A stretch of 36,663 nucleotides of DNA from an uncultured Opitutia bacterium. Its GTDB lineage: Bacteria > Verrucomicrobiota > Verrucomicrobiia > Opitutales > Opitutaceae. The position numbers were made by a program, and so were the translations under genes. The notes under the pieces were generated by a model. That model ran no database searches, was not told the DNA's origin, and worked only from the letters and a program-made list of their open reading frames with translations. This document shows, in pieces, positions 26,104-34,350 of this stretch (position 1 is the stretch's first letter; each line of letters opens with the position of its first letter). Where the stretch lies: NCBI GenBank assembly GCA_903873805.1, contig CAIQQB010000174.1, positions 1 to 36,663 on the forward strand, written 5' to 3'.

Positions 26104-26439
26104 TCAGAAAAAACGGATGGTTTTGGGGGCCATTTTGGCGTGTTCCTCGTCCGAGCAGCCGGCATTGGTGGGGACCTCGGCGGGTCGATCACTGGGCGTC
26201 ACCAACTCATTGGCCAGGAGATAATTCTCCACTTCCTCGCCCGAAATATCCGCCAGCATGACACCGTCGATTTCCACGCAGGGGGAAAGCGGCTGGCCCG
26301 ACTTCTGCACCATCTCGGCGTAATTGGCGCGATTGTTGATGATGTCGATGTCCTCAAAGGCCAGGCCGTACTTGTGCATGATGGTGCGCACACCGTTGGA
26401 CCAGCCGCACTGCGGCTTAAGATAGGCTTTGATGATCAT
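26104..26439 (-). CDS. Glutaredoxin-like protein, CxxS active site
   Basis: A 111-residue thioredoxin-fold protein. IKAYLKPQCGWSNGV (3-17) has the active site CGWS, with Cys11 and Ser in place of the second Cys, as in monothiol-type glutaredoxins. LSPCVEIDG carries the cis-Pro region and SGEEVENYL the C-terminal helix. About 30 extra C-terminal residues (with one Cys, ending KTIRFF) go beyond the fold. It may handle glutathione-like mixed disulfides or bind an Fe-S cluster. It has its own promoter and terminator and lies just upstream of gltBD, whose Fe-S enzymes could need it; that link is inferred. Confidence 0.8.
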   Translation of the reverse strand: MIIKAYLKPQCGWSNGVRTIMHKYGLAFEDIDIINNRANYAEMVQKSGQPLSPCVEIDGVMLADISGEEVENYLLANELVTPSDRPAEVPTNAGCSDEEHAKMAPKTIRFF

Positions 26440-26472
26440 GCGAGGGTGAAATTTGGACGATAATTTTTCCAA

Positions 26473-26500
26473 CTTATACGGACGGCTCGGCGCCATTCAA
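26473..26500 (-). promoter_or_regulatory. Promoter of the glutaredoxin gene
   Basis: On the minus strand TTGAAT (26500-26495) and TATAAG (26478-26473) are spaced by 16 bases, close to sigma-70 consensus. They lie about 34 bases before ATG 26439. Confidence 0.5.
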
Positions 26501-26541
26501 GCGAAAGCTGCAACTTTTTCAGCAATAAGCGGGCCGAGTTG

Positions 26542-26574
26542 CGCCCCGGATGCGTTTTTCGGCTAGCCGGGGCG
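26542..26574. promoter_or_regulatory. 8-bp inverted repeat in epimerase leader
   Basis: CGCCCCGG (26542-26549) and CCGGGGCG (26567-26574) are perfect complements around a 17-base centre holding TTTTT. The site ends 25 bases before the epimerase start. It could be a leader hairpin or operator. Confidence 0.4.
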
Positions 26575-26599
26575 GGGGTGCCACGCTAATCACGGCCGG

Positions 26600-27580
26600 A
26601 TGAAAGTCCTCGTCACCGGCGCCGCCGGCTTCATCGGCCACCACGTTTGCCGGCGGCTCACCGCCACCCGGCGCTGCGAGGTGCTGGGGCTGGACAATCT
26701 CAGCAACTATTACTCCGTGGAGCTGAAACGGGCCCGGCTCGCCGAGCTGGCGGCCACCGAGGGCTTCCGCTTTGTGCAGGCCGAGCTGGCGGATGCGGCG
26801 CAGATTCGCGCGCTGCACGGCCAGTTCAAGCCCGACTACGTGATCCATCTGGGGGCCCAGGCCGGAGTGCGTTACAGCACAGAAAATCCGGCGGCCTATG
26901 TGGAGAGCAACATCACCGGTTTTCTCAATGTGCTGGAGGCCTGCCGGGCCGTCCCGCCCAAGCACCTGCTGTTTGCCTCCTCCAGCAGTGTGTATGGCGC
27001 CGGGGGCAGGGTGCCGTTTTCGGAGGATCAGGCCGCGGACCGTCCGGTCTCGTTCTACGGCGCGACCAAGCGCGCCAACGAACTGATGGCTCACAGCTAC
27101 GCCCACCTCTACGGACTGAACGTCACCGGCGTGCGCTTCTTCACGGTTTACGGCCCGTGGGGGCGGCCCGACATGACGCCGGTGCTTTTCGCCCGCGCGA
27201 TCTGCGAGGGCCGGCCGTTGCCGCTGTTCAACGCCGGGAAGAATCTCCGCGATTTCACCTACATCGACGATATCGTGGACGGCGTCATCAAACTCCTGCT
27301 CTATCCGCCCGCGGAACCGCCCGCCCCGCCCTACCGCATCTTCAATCTGGGCCATCACCGGCCCGTGGAAATGCGCCTGTTTGTGCAGATGCTCGAGGCG
27401 CTGCTGGGCCGCACCGCCCAGGTTGAACTGCTCCCGCCGCAACCTGGCGACCTCATTGAGACCTGCGCTGACCTCACGCGAGTGCAGGCCGCCGTCGGCT
27501 ACGCGCCCCGCGTCCCGTTGGAGGAAGGGCTGCGCCAGTTTGTCACCTGGTTCCGCTCCTACTACGCCTTCCCCGCATGA
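26600..27580 (+). CDS. NAD-dependent epimerase, UDP-glucuronate 4-epimerase-like
   Basis: A 326-residue extended SDR enzyme. GAAGFIG (7-13) binds NAD, the catalytic pair is Tyr153 and Lys157 (YGATK), and SSSSVYG (127-133) provides the Ser. AQAGVRYSTENPAAYVESN and RFFTVYGPWGRPDM match the UDP-glucuronate 4-epimerase branch closely. It would make UDP-galacturonate for cell-surface polysaccharide; UDP-glucose type substrates are possible. Its stop codon overlaps the start of the next gene (ATGA at 27577-27580), so the two are translationally coupled. Confidence 0.88.
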   Translation: MKVLVTGAAGFIGHHVCRRLTATRRCEVLGLDNLSNYYSVELKRARLAELAATEGFRFVQAELADAAQIRALHGQFKPDYVIHLGAQAGVRYSTENPAAYVESNITGFLNVLEACRAVPPKHLLFASSSSVYGAGGRVPFSEDQAADRPVSFYGATKRANELMAHSYAHLYGLNVTGVRFFTVYGPWGRPDMTPVLFARAICEGRPLPLFNAGKNLRDFTYIDDIVDGVIKLLLYPPAEPPAPPYRIFNLGHHRPVEMRLFVQMLEALLGRTAQVELLPPQPGDLIETCADLTRVQAAVGYAPRVPLEEGLRQFVTWFRSYYAFPA

Positions 27581-27948
27581 AAACCGTTCTGCTGCTCACC
27601 TGCTCGAATATCTTCATGACCCTTGCCTGGTACGGCCATCTAAAGTTCAAGTTTCTGGAGGGCAAGCCGCTCGCCGTCGTCATCCTCGTTTCGTGGGGCA
27701 TCGCCTTTTTCGAATATTGCCTGATGGTGCCGGCCAATCGCGCGGGCTATCTGAGCGGCACATTCACCGGCTACCAGCTCAAGATCATCCAGGAGGTCAT
27801 CACCCTCGCGGTCTTTGTGGTCTTTGCCTGGCTGGTGCTGGATGAAAAGCTGCGCTGGAACCACGCGGTGAGCTTTGCGCTCATCCTGCTCGCCGTCTAT
27901 TTTGCCGTGGCATTCAAGTCCGGCCCCCCGCCTGCCGTCGGCAACTGA
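27577..27948 (+). CDS. DMT family small membrane protein (DUF486)
   Basis: A 123-residue inner-membrane protein with four helices (about 4-20, 32-52, 70-90, 95-113). FMTLAWYGHLKFK, PLAVVILVSWGIAFFEYCLMVPANR and TGYQLKIIQEVITL are the DUF486 signature. The family is a half-size relative of drug/metabolite transporters; it may act as a dimer. Its substrate is unknown. The ATGA overlap with the epimerase suggests linked expression. Confidence 0.88.
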   Translation: MKTVLLLTCSNIFMTLAWYGHLKFKFLEGKPLAVVILVSWGIAFFEYCLMVPANRAGYLSGTFTGYQLKIIQEVITLAVFVVFAWLVLDEKLRWNHAVSFALILLAVYFAVAFKSGPPPAVGN

Positions 27949-28042
27949 CCGGCGAGAATTTGCGTTGCCGCCACCCTGCGCCGGTGCCATGGTGCGCCTT
28001 CTGGCACGGAGGCGCCCCGCGCCTTCGGACCGGACCGTCACC

Positions 28043-28396
28043 ATGTTTCAGGTCACTTTTTCCGAGCAAAGCATGCAGGAGCTGAACAAGCTGGATCAGC
28101 TTGCGCAGATGGAGGCCATTGGCCCGATCAGCAACCTCAAGGCCCCCGACCTCGAACACCCGCGCGAACCCCTGGGCCGGTTTCACCGGGCGGGCCGGAC
28201 ACTCTACCGCCTCCGGAGCGGTGCCCACCGCTTTTATTTCGAAGTGCACGGGGCCGACACCCTTCACGTCGTCTACATCCTCCACAAAAACTCGCTGGAG
28301 GATTTCCTGCTCCGCAACAAACTGCCCGTCTCCGAAACCCAGCTCGTCGAGCAGCATTCCAAATTCTGGAAATACCTGGATTCGCTGACCAAATAG
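28043..28396 (+). CDS. RelE/ParE-fold protein without antitoxin partner
   Basis: A 117-residue protein. Residues 1-95 have the strand-helix pattern of the RelE/ParE fold (FQVTFSEQSMQELNKLD, then LGRFHRAGRTLYRLRSGAHRFYFEVHG and LHVVYILHKNSLEDFLLR). An Arg-rich central strand and LHVVYILHK fit ribosome- or gyrase-binding toxins. No small antitoxin gene lies beside it: the neighbours are a DUF486 gene and pssA, which starts 14 bases later. It is therefore probably a domesticated or non-toxic member. Start ATG 28043. Confidence 0.7.
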   Translation: MFQVTFSEQSMQELNKLDQLAQMEAIGPISNLKAPDLEHPREPLGRFHRAGRTLYRLRSGAHRFYFEVHGADTLHVVYILHKNSLEDFLLRNKLPVSETQLVEQHSKFWKYLDSLTK

Positions 28397-28410
28397 CCGT
28401 CCCCTTTCCC

Positions 28411-29319
28411 ATGCCGTATTCGCAACTGCCATCCCCCAAGGATTCGGAAGACAGCGACAATCCCTATTCCGTCACCCAAGCCAGCCGCATCTACTTCCTG
28501 CCCAATCTGATGACAGCGGGCAATCTCTTCTGCGGCTTCATGGCGGTGATCAACTGCATCCAAGCCCGGCTCGCCGAAACCGCTCTCGACAACCTCTACC
28601 TCGGCTCGACGCCCGCCGATCATTATCATTATGCGGTTTGGTTCATTTTTGGGGCGGCGGGATTTGACGCCCTCGATGGCCGTCTCGCCCGCATGGGCGG
28701 TCGAGAATCGCTTTTCGGCGCCGAATTCGACTCCCTCGCCGACGTGGTATCCTTCGGGGTCGCACCGGCGTTGCTGATGTTTTACCTCATCCTTTCGCCC
28801 TCCCAGGGCATCCCTTACTTTCGGAGAATCGGCTGGTTTGTCGGTTTCGTCTATCTTCTTTGCGCCGCGATGCGCCTCGCCCGATTCAATGTTCTCACCA
28901 ATCCCCTCCTCTACCGCGGATCCAAGCTCACCAACAAGGATTTTATCGGGCTGCCGGTGCCGGCGGCCGCCATCACTGTGGCCTCCGTCGTGCTGTTCCT
29001 GCTCAAATTGGCCGAAAATGACCGCTCCCTTGACCGTTGGGCCCTCGGGTTGCCATTTCTGATGCTGCTGGTCGCCATGCTCATGATGAGCACCATCCGT
29101 TACCCCAGCGGCAAGCAGCTCAGCCTGCAGACGAAAACCCGGCTTCAGCCCTTTATCGGTCTGCTGGTCGTCGCCGCCTTGGCCATCAGCATCAAGTGGA
29201 TTTCGCTCATGGTGCTCAGTCTGGGCTACATCTTCTTTGGCATCGCCCGCCATCTGCGCCGTCCCCGGCCGTTCAGCGCCCGGCCGCCTGCGCCAGTTCC
29301 GCCCTTGCCGCCGTCTTGA
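28411..29319 (+). CDS. pssA: CDP-diacylglycerol-serine O-phosphatidyltransferase
   Basis: A 302-residue inner-membrane enzyme that joins serine to CDP-diacylglycerol, the first step to phosphatidylethanolamine. The CDP-alcohol phosphotransferase motif is complete: Asp86, Asp89-Gly90, Ala93-Arg94, Gly103, Asp107 and Asp111. About eight hydrophobic helices follow the usual pssA plan. A Pro-rich tail (RPPAPVPPLPPS) ends the protein. It starts 14 bases after the RelE-like gene and may share its transcript. Confidence 0.93.
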   Translation: MPYSQLPSPKDSEDSDNPYSVTQASRIYFLPNLMTAGNLFCGFMAVINCIQARLAETALDNLYLGSTPADHYHYAVWFIFGAAGFDALDGRLARMGGRESLFGAEFDSLADVVSFGVAPALLMFYLILSPSQGIPYFRRIGWFVGFVYLLCAAMRLARFNVLTNPLLYRGSKLTNKDFIGLPVPAAAITVASVVLFLLKLAENDRSLDRWALGLPFLMLLVAMLMMSTIRYPSGKQLSLQTKTRLQPFIGLLVVAALAISIKWISLMVLSLGYIFFGIARHLRRPRPFSARPPAPVPPLPPS

Positions 29320-29324
29320 GCGAA

Positions 29325-29347
29325 GCTGGGACGCTTATCTTCCCAGC
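29325..29347. terminator. Hairpin after pssA (weak terminator candidate)
   Basis: GCTGGGA (29325-29331) and TCCCAGC (29341-29347) form a 7-bp stem with a 9-base loop right after the pssA stop codon. No T run follows, so factor-independent termination is doubtful. Confidence 0.4.
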
Positions 29348-29498
29348 AAGCCCCCGGCATCTTGCGCATAACTTCACCCGTGTTAACAACCGTTGCCTTG
29401 TTGGACTCTTTTCCAAAGTTCCTCACGCCGCATTTGGCCCCGTTTGGCTGGGACAACGGGAGAGTTGTTGGACTTGCTCGCACCCCCTGTTAAGACTG

Positions 29499-29532
29499 CT
29501 GACATTCATTATTGAATTAGTTATCAGATAAC
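29499..29532 (+). promoter_or_regulatory. Putative dnaN promoter with GTTAT palindrome
   Basis: CTGACA (29499-29504) and TATCAG (29522-29527) are 17 bases apart and resemble weak -35 and -10 boxes in an AT-rich stretch. The palindrome GTTATCAGATAAC (29520-29532) covers the -10 and could bind a regulator. It lies about 40 bases before ATG 29570. Confidence 0.4.
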
Positions 29533-29569
29533 CTTTGTTAGTTTCTTTGTTTTCGCCCATTTCCCCCTT

Positions 29570-30694
29570 ATGAAATTCAAGATCAACCGGGATCACTTCT
29601 CCAACGGCCTCGCCCAGGTGCTCAACGTGGTCGGGTCCAAGGCGACCATGCCCATCCTCAGCAATGTGCTGATCGAGGCGGAAAAGGACTGCGTCACCTT
29701 TACGACCACCAATCTCGACCTCGGCATCCGCGCCCGTATTAAGGCCGAGGTGAAGGAACCCGGGTCGGTCACCCTCCCGGTCAAGCGCCTGGCGTCCATC
29801 GTCCGCGAACTGCCCAATCTGGATGTTGCCTTTGACGCCTCACCCAACCATCACGTCAAACTTTCCTCGGGCGGATCGACTTTCAAGATCATGGGAATTG
29901 GCCGCGAAGAGTTCCCCCCGCTGCCGGAACTGGGTGACGAAAACAGCTTCTCACTCGATCAGGCGACTTTGACTACGATGCTCCAGAGCGTCGCCTATGC
30001 ACAATCGAGCGACGAAACGCGCTACATCCTCAACGGGGTGTACTTCAGTTTCCGTGATTCCAAGCTCACTCTGGTCGCTACCGATGGCCGGCGGTTGGCC
30101 CTGATCTCAAAGGAAATGGACGTGGCGGCGGACCGAGCAGGCAGCATCATCCTGCCCGCAAAGACGGTCACCGAGCTGCTACACATGCTCAACAAGGGCA
30201 CCACCCTCAAGATCGCGTTCAATGAGCGCCGGGCCACTTTCCAGATCGCGACGGACAAGGACACCAGCGGTCTGCTCGATTCCATCTACCTTTATTCCAA
30301 GGTCGTGGAGGGCAACTATCCCAATTACCAGCAAGTCATCCCCAAGGAAACCCAACAGCGGATCAAGCTGGAGCGCGAACTCCTGCTCGCGTGTGTGCAC
30401 CGCGCGTCGCTGGTTTGCTCGGAGAAGGCGAATTCGGTGCGAATCAAACTCACCAGCAATCTGCTCGAAGTCACCGCCCAGAGCCCGGATTTTGGCGAGG
30501 CTCACGAATCGATGGCGATCGCCTACAGCGGTCCGGAGCTCCAGGTCGCATTCAACCCGGCCTACGTGCTCGATCCGCTCCGCGCGCTGACCAAGGATGA
30601 GGTGTTTTTCGAAGTGAAGGACGAGGTCAGCCCCGGCGTTTTCAAAACCCTCGAGAACTTTGTCTGTGTCATCATGCCCGTGCGCTTGAGCTGA
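29570..30694 (+). CDS. dnaN: DNA polymerase III beta subunit (sliding clamp)
   Basis: A 374-residue sliding clamp that rings DNA and holds polymerase III. The three clamp domains are recognisable: [11 protein letters not shown] (27-37), the [11 protein letters not shown] block of the second domain, and the third domain ending [11 protein letters not shown], which forms the partner-binding pocket. Length is typical. No dnaA or recF lies beside it, which differs from the classic dnaA-dnaN order but is common in this phylum. Confidence 0.97.
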   Translation: MKFKINRDHFSNGLAQVLNVVGSKATMPILSNVLIEAEKDCVTFTTTNLDLGIRARIKAEVKEPGSVTLPVKRLASIVRELPNLDVAFDASPNHHVKLSSGGSTFKIMGIGREEFPPLPELGDENSFSLDQATLTTMLQSVAYAQSSDETRYILNGVYFSFRDSKLTLVATDGRRLALISKEMDVAADRAGSIILPAKTVTELLHMLNKGTTLKIAFNERRATFQIATDKDTSGLLDSIYLYSKVVEGNYPNYQQVIPKETQQRIKLERELLLACVHRASLVCSEKANSVRIKLTSNLLEVTAQSPDFGEAHESMAIAYSGPELQVAFNPAYVLDPLRALTKDEVFFEVKDEVSPGVFKTLENFVCVIMPVRLS

Positions 30695-30811
30695 TCCGGG
30701 ACTCGGCTGTATTCACCCGGTCCCGCGTCGGCTTTCCTCGCTGGGCGGGGGGTGCCCGGGTCGCGATTTTTGTCGCGATACCTTCTTCTTCTGCCAATGT
30801 AGTCTGCCTCC

Positions 30812-31726
30812 ATGACCGACCCCGACCAACTTCTGCATACGGGCCTGAACGCCCTGCAGCTGGGCCTGATTCTGGTCCTGTTCGGAACCCTGCTGTACCT
30901 GCGGCGCTTCAACGGGCTGGCTTCACCTGTGCAGGCCATTTTTCACCGCTGGCTGCGCTGGCTGATTTTCTCCTTTGGCGGTGCTTTCATCGGACTCGAC
31001 ACCGGTTGGATTGACCGGCCGTTCTGGGTGTTGGTGCTGGCTTTTTTCCTCTGCTGGCTGCTGGTGGAGACGCTCTACAACTGGCTTGCGATCCACGCCC
31101 TGAGCGTGAGCCCGGTGCCGCTGTTTCCTCGTTTTGCGGCCAACCCGTCCGACGAGGCCTGGCCCACCCACGCCCGCTTGATCAAGGTCCGCGACTGGCT
31201 GCGCCAGCAGGGCTTCAAGCAGGTGCAGGCGCTCCGGGCTGATGTCGGCGGGGGCCTTTATCTCCGCGTGTCGATTTACCAGGATGCGTCCGCCACCATG
31301 CGCCTGCAGGTGATGTTTCTCCCGCAGCCCGGCGGCGCCATCACCGTGTGCTACGGACTGGCGACCAACACCGCGGAGGGTTTCCGGTATGTGACGGACA
31401 ACCTGTATCTGCCTTTCGGGGGGTTTTATCCGGAGCACTGGTTGGTGGAGCGCAGTCCGCTGCGCCGGTCACTGCCCCGGCTCATCGCGCGGCACCGGGC
31501 GCGCCTCGCCCGTGCAGGCGGGACCGCCGTGCCGTGGATCATCGACCCGCTCAACGATTTCAACGCGCAGCAGGCCGAGCTGGAACAGGTGAACACCGAG
31601 CTCGGGTTTCTGTTCCCACGCGCCCAGCGCGAGGAATACGGCAAAATCACCCAGGCCGGACGCTACCGCATCTGGAAGGAATACTGGCTCCTCAGCTACT
31701 TCGGCCGCAGCGTGCGGTATCAGTGA
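30812..31726 (+). CDS. Membrane protein of unknown function
   Basis: A 304-residue protein with three N-terminal membrane helices (about 13-30, 47-65, 71-93) and a soluble C-terminal part of 200 residues. The latter has mixed alpha-beta character (LYLRVSIYQDASATMRLQVMFL and ITVCYGLATNT), a RHRARLARAGG stretch and YRIWKEYWLLSYFG. I do not recognise a family. The next gene starts one base after its stop codon (TGACGTG), so the two are probably co-expressed and may form a complex. Confidence 0.7.
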   Translation: MTDPDQLLHTGLNALQLGLILVLFGTLLYLRRFNGLASPVQAIFHRWLRWLIFSFGGAFIGLDTGWIDRPFWVLVLAFFLCWLLVETLYNWLAIHALSVSPVPLFPRFAANPSDEAWPTHARLIKVRDWLRQQGFKQVQALRADVGGGLYLRVSIYQDASATMRLQVMFLPQPGGAITVCYGLATNTAEGFRYVTDNLYLPFGGFYPEHWLVERSPLRRSLPRLIARHRARLARAGGTAVPWIIDPLNDFNAQQAELEQVNTELGFLFPRAQREEYGKITQAGRYRIWKEYWLLSYFGRSVRYQ

Positions 31727-31727
31727 C

Positions 31728-32060
31728 GTGAAAATCCGGGCCACCTCTTACGTGCTGGCCGCGGCGTTTTTGTTGTCAAACGCCTTGCCCCTCTTCGTCG
31801 TGCCCAAATTCGCGGGGATCTATGCCCACATGCTGAAAAATCAGCCTCTGCCCAGTTTGACCCAGCGGGTGCTTGATTTCACACCTTGGTGGTGGCTGCT
31901 GATCTCAATTGGTTTGGCCTTGCTGGTCATCGCGAAAGTTCGATGCAAGTGGCGGTTGCCCAATGCGCTGTTTGTGGTGGTGCTCATCGTCGGCATTCTG
32001 GCCGCGGTCCATGGGTTGTTTTTGCCGATCATTAAGATCCAGGCGGGAGGCTTGAGCTGA
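31728..32060 (+). CDS. Small membrane protein, partner of preceding gene
   Basis: A 110-residue protein from GTG 31728. Three hydrophobic helices (about 7-25, 54-68, 81-103) are separated by FAGIYAHMLKNQPLPSLTQ, a loop that faintly recalls helical hairpins of GspF-like proteins, although the protein is far too short for GspF. No family was recognised. One base separates it from the preceding membrane protein gene. Confidence 0.6.
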   Translation: MKIRATSYVLAAAFLLSNALPLFVVPKFAGIYAHMLKNQPLPSLTQRVLDFTPWWWLLISIGLALLVIAKVRCKWRLPNALFVVVLIVGILAAVHGLFLPIIKIQAGGLS

Positions 32061-32171
32061 CGGCTGGCCGGTCGGGATCACTGCCGCCAGTACCGGAATT
32101 TCATCCCGTAGCGGCGGGCGCCAATCGAGCCGACATGGCCTAACCGCCCTAATTCCCCCCGGCCGCCGCCG

Positions 32172-32259
32172 TTCTTTCGTCATTCCTCTTTATCCTTCTC
32201 TTTCGTCAGGAGAATCCGCCCGGAGGAAAAAGATGAAGAGAAAGACGAAAGAGAAAGAC
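32172..32259. repeat. Inverted-arm spacer element E
   Basis: Left arm 32172-32207 repeats CTTTCGTC, TCCTCTTTA and CTTCTCTTTCGTC words. Right arm 32232-32259 repeats GAGAAAGAC and GACGAAAG. TTCTCTTTCGTC (32196-32207) and GACGAAAGAGAA (32244-32255) are perfect complements. It lies between two convergent genes and is strongly biased, with pyrimidines on the left and purines on the right. Confidence 0.65.
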
Positions 32260-32285
32260 TCCATGCAATCGTAGGACGGGGATGG

Positions 32286-32300
32286 GCTCGCTTGGCGAGC
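32286..32300. terminator. Short hairpin beyond lutC
   Basis: GCTCGC-TTG-GCGAGC forms a perfect 6-bp stem just past the end of lutC (minus strand). There is no T run. It may help end transcription from one or both convergent genes. Confidence 0.35.
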
Positions 32301-32315
32301 GTTAACCCTGAATCG

Positions 32316-32930
32316 TCACCCCAGCAGCAGCGCGATTTGCACGCCGGGGCCGTGGACGCCTTCGATCAGGATGCCCTCGACGTCGGCAGTCTTCGACGGA
32401 CCGGTGCACCAGATGATGTTGGGGTCGTCGCCCAGGACCGCGACGGCCTGCTGCAGATCGGCGAAAATGCTGGCGCGCGCCAGCACCGCCACATGCACCC
32501 ACGGCGTGAGCGCGGCGAGCCGGTTGGTCGTGTCCCGGTCGGTCAGGATGAGCGTGCCGGTCTCGGCGATCGCACCCGTGGCCGCGGTGATGCCGAACAG
32601 GTATTCGTCCACCCGCGCCCGGTCAAAAACGGTCTCGACGTTGAAGTCCGACCCAAAGTGCGGCGCGAGCTGCGGCCACAAGGCGGGGTCGCAGTAGCCG
32701 TGGAGATGCTGCTGTTCGCGCAGCCACGACGCGAGCAAGGCGGCCGAGTCGACGTTGAGGCCGTTGACGGCAGTGTGCCGTTCGCAAAACAGCTCCCACG
32801 GGTCGCGCTGGGCCACCAGTCGGCGCATGACCGCCAGCTCGGTGTCCCAGGCCGGCAGCGGCGCGCGCTTGGTCAGCGGGGCCAGCGCCCCGTGGACCCG
32901 GGCGAGGATGGTTTCGCGATCGGTGCTCAT
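32316..32930 (-). CDS. lutC: Lactate utilization protein LutC
   Basis: A 204-residue LUD-domain protein of the LutABC L-lactate oxidation complex. The C-terminal block (GITAATGAIAETGTLIL, then NIIWCTGPSKTADVEGILIEGVHGPG) is the LUD signature. It starts inside the ATGA overlap with the lutB stop codon (32927-32930), which marks translational coupling. Upstream in-frame codons belong to the other frame of lutB and are not the start. Confidence 0.92.
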   Translation of the reverse strand: MSTDRETILARVHGALAPLTKRAPLPAWDTELAVMRRLVAQRDPWELFCERHTAVNGLNVDSAALLASWLREQQHLHGYCDPALWPQLAPHFGSDFNVETVFDRARVDEYLFGITAATGAIAETGTLILTDRDTTNRLAALTPWVHVAVLARASIFADLQQAVAVLGDDPNIIWCTGPSKTADVEGILIEGVHGPGVQIALLLG

Positions 32931-34345
32931 GTTTTGTTTCCAGCCGCTGGTTTCTTGCCGGGACGCTGCTTCAGCCATTTTCGGAATTCCCCGCCCTGCC
33001 AGGCGGGCAGCGTGCGCTTCGCTTCCCACGCGCGCAGGGCGGGCACGGGGATCATCTTGGTCGGGAGATAATTGATGATATGGCCGCCAAAGAGCGCGGC
33101 TTTCCAGGCGGCGGGCTGTGAGGCGAGCAAAGCCCACGCGCCCATCGGCGGCGTGCCCGCTGCGGCGGCTTCCGAGCCCTCGCGCTTGCCCTTCTCGCGC
33201 AGGCGCAGCAGCAGGTCGGGGATCGGGATGTTCACCGGACAGACCTCGTTGCACGCGCCGCAGAGCGACGACGCTTTCGGCAGATCGGCCAGCGCGGGAA
33301 ATTTCTTGCCGGCGAGCAGGGGCGAAAGCACCGCGCCGACCGGACCGGGGTAGACGCTGCGATAGGCGTGGCCGCTGGCCTGGCGGTAGACGGGGCAGAC
33401 GTTGAGGCACGCGCCGCAGCGGATGCAGCGCAGGATGTCGCGGCAGTCGCTCGCCAGCACATCGGTGCGGCCGTTGTCCACCAGGATGACATGCATTTCC
33501 TCGGGGCCGGCCGGCCGGGCGGCGGTCTTCGGGCCGGAGATGAATTCCGTGTAAACGGTGAGCTGCTGGCCGGTGCCGCTGCGGCCGAGGAGATTGAGCA
33601 GCAGGCCGAGATCGCGGTCGCGCGGCAGGATCTTCTCGATTCCGACCATCGCGATGTGACAGGGGGTGGCGGCGAGGCAGAAACGGGAGTTGCCCTCGTT
33701 GGTGACGAGGACGAGGCGGCCGCTTTCGGCGACGAGAAAGTTGCCGCCGGTCAGCGCGACATCGGCCGCGAGATATTTTTTCCGCAGGAAGGCGCGGGCG
33801 CGGCGGGTGATTGTCTGCGGGTCGTCGTTGTAGGCCCCGAGGCCCTCGCGTTCGAAGCTGGTCGCGATTTCGCGGCGGTTCTTGTGGATGATCGGCTTGA
33901 CGATGTGCGACGGGTGGTCGTGGTCGATCTGGATGATGAACTCGCCGAGATCGGTCTCGACGCACTCGACGCCGTTCTTTTCCAGAAAATGCGCCAGCTC
34001 GGTTTCCTCTGACACCATGGTCTTGGCCTTGACCATCTTCGTCGCGCCGCGGGCGCGGAGGATGGAGAGGACCGCCTCGTTGGCGGCCTCGGCGGTGGCG
34101 GCCCAGTGGACGATCACGCCGTTGGCCCGCAGCTTCGCCTCGACGGCCGGCAGGTAGGTATCGAGGTTCTCGACGACATGCTGCTTGATCTCGCCGGCCA
34201 GCTCGCGGAGCCGGTTGGCGTCGGGAAAGTGGTCGAACAGCACCTGGGTGCGTTTTTCGTGGCCCTTCTTGGAGCCATCGTAGACCGCGGCCCGGGTGGA
34301 AGGGCGGAGTTCGGCGGCGAACTGGTCGATCTGCTGGTATTTCAT
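32927..34345 (-). CDS. lutB: Lactate utilization iron-sulfur protein LutB
   Basis: A 472-residue protein combining a LUD domain (about 60-290, ending near LLGRSGTGQQLTVYTEF) with two [4Fe-4S] ferredoxin motifs: CIRCGACLNVCP (CxxCxxCxxxCP) and CGACNEVCPVNIP. It moves electrons from L-lactate oxidation towards the quinone pool with LutA and LutC in the cytoplasm or at the inner membrane. Length is normal. It begins 5 bases after the lutA stop codon. Confidence 0.95.
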   Translation of the reverse strand: MKYQQIDQFAAELRPSTRAAVYDGSKKGHEKRTQVLFDHFPDANRLRELAGEIKQHVVENLDTYLPAVEAKLRANGVIVHWAATAEAANEAVLSILRARGATKMVKAKTMVSEETELAHFLEKNGVECVETDLGEFIIQIDHDHPSHIVKPIIHKNRREIATSFEREGLGAYNDDPQTITRRARAFLRKKYLAADVALTGGNFLVAESGRLVLVTNEGNSRFCLAATPCHIAMVGIEKILPRDRDLGLLLNLLGRSGTGQQLTVYTEFISGPKTAARPAGPEEMHVILVDNGRTDVLASDCRDILRCIRCGACLNVCPVYRQASGHAYRSVYPGPVGAVLSPLLAGKKFPALADLPKASSLCGACNEVCPVNIPIPDLLLRLREKGKREGSEAAAAGTPPMGAWALLASQPAAWKAALFGGHIINYLPTKMIPVPALRAWEAKRTLPAWQGGEFRKWLKQRPGKKPAAGNKT

Positions 34346-34350
34346 GGGCG

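Noticed and set aside
28043-28396. Type II toxin-antitoxin module
   Set aside because: Only the toxin-like fold is present; no antitoxin-sized gene overlaps or adjoins it.
29320-29569. Possible replication origin next to dnaN
   Set aside because: The stretch is AT-richer than its surroundings, but I find no cluster of TTATNCACA DnaA boxes and no dnaA gene.
30760-30778. Terminator after dnaN at TCGCGA-TTTTTG-TCGCGA
   Set aside because: The T run is in the loop rather than after the stem, and what follows is mixed pyrimidines; too weak to call.
32316-33965. Extended 549-codon open frame containing lutC
   Set aside because: The first 345 codons are the wrong frame of lutB; the LUD domain and ATGA overlap place the lutC start at 32930.
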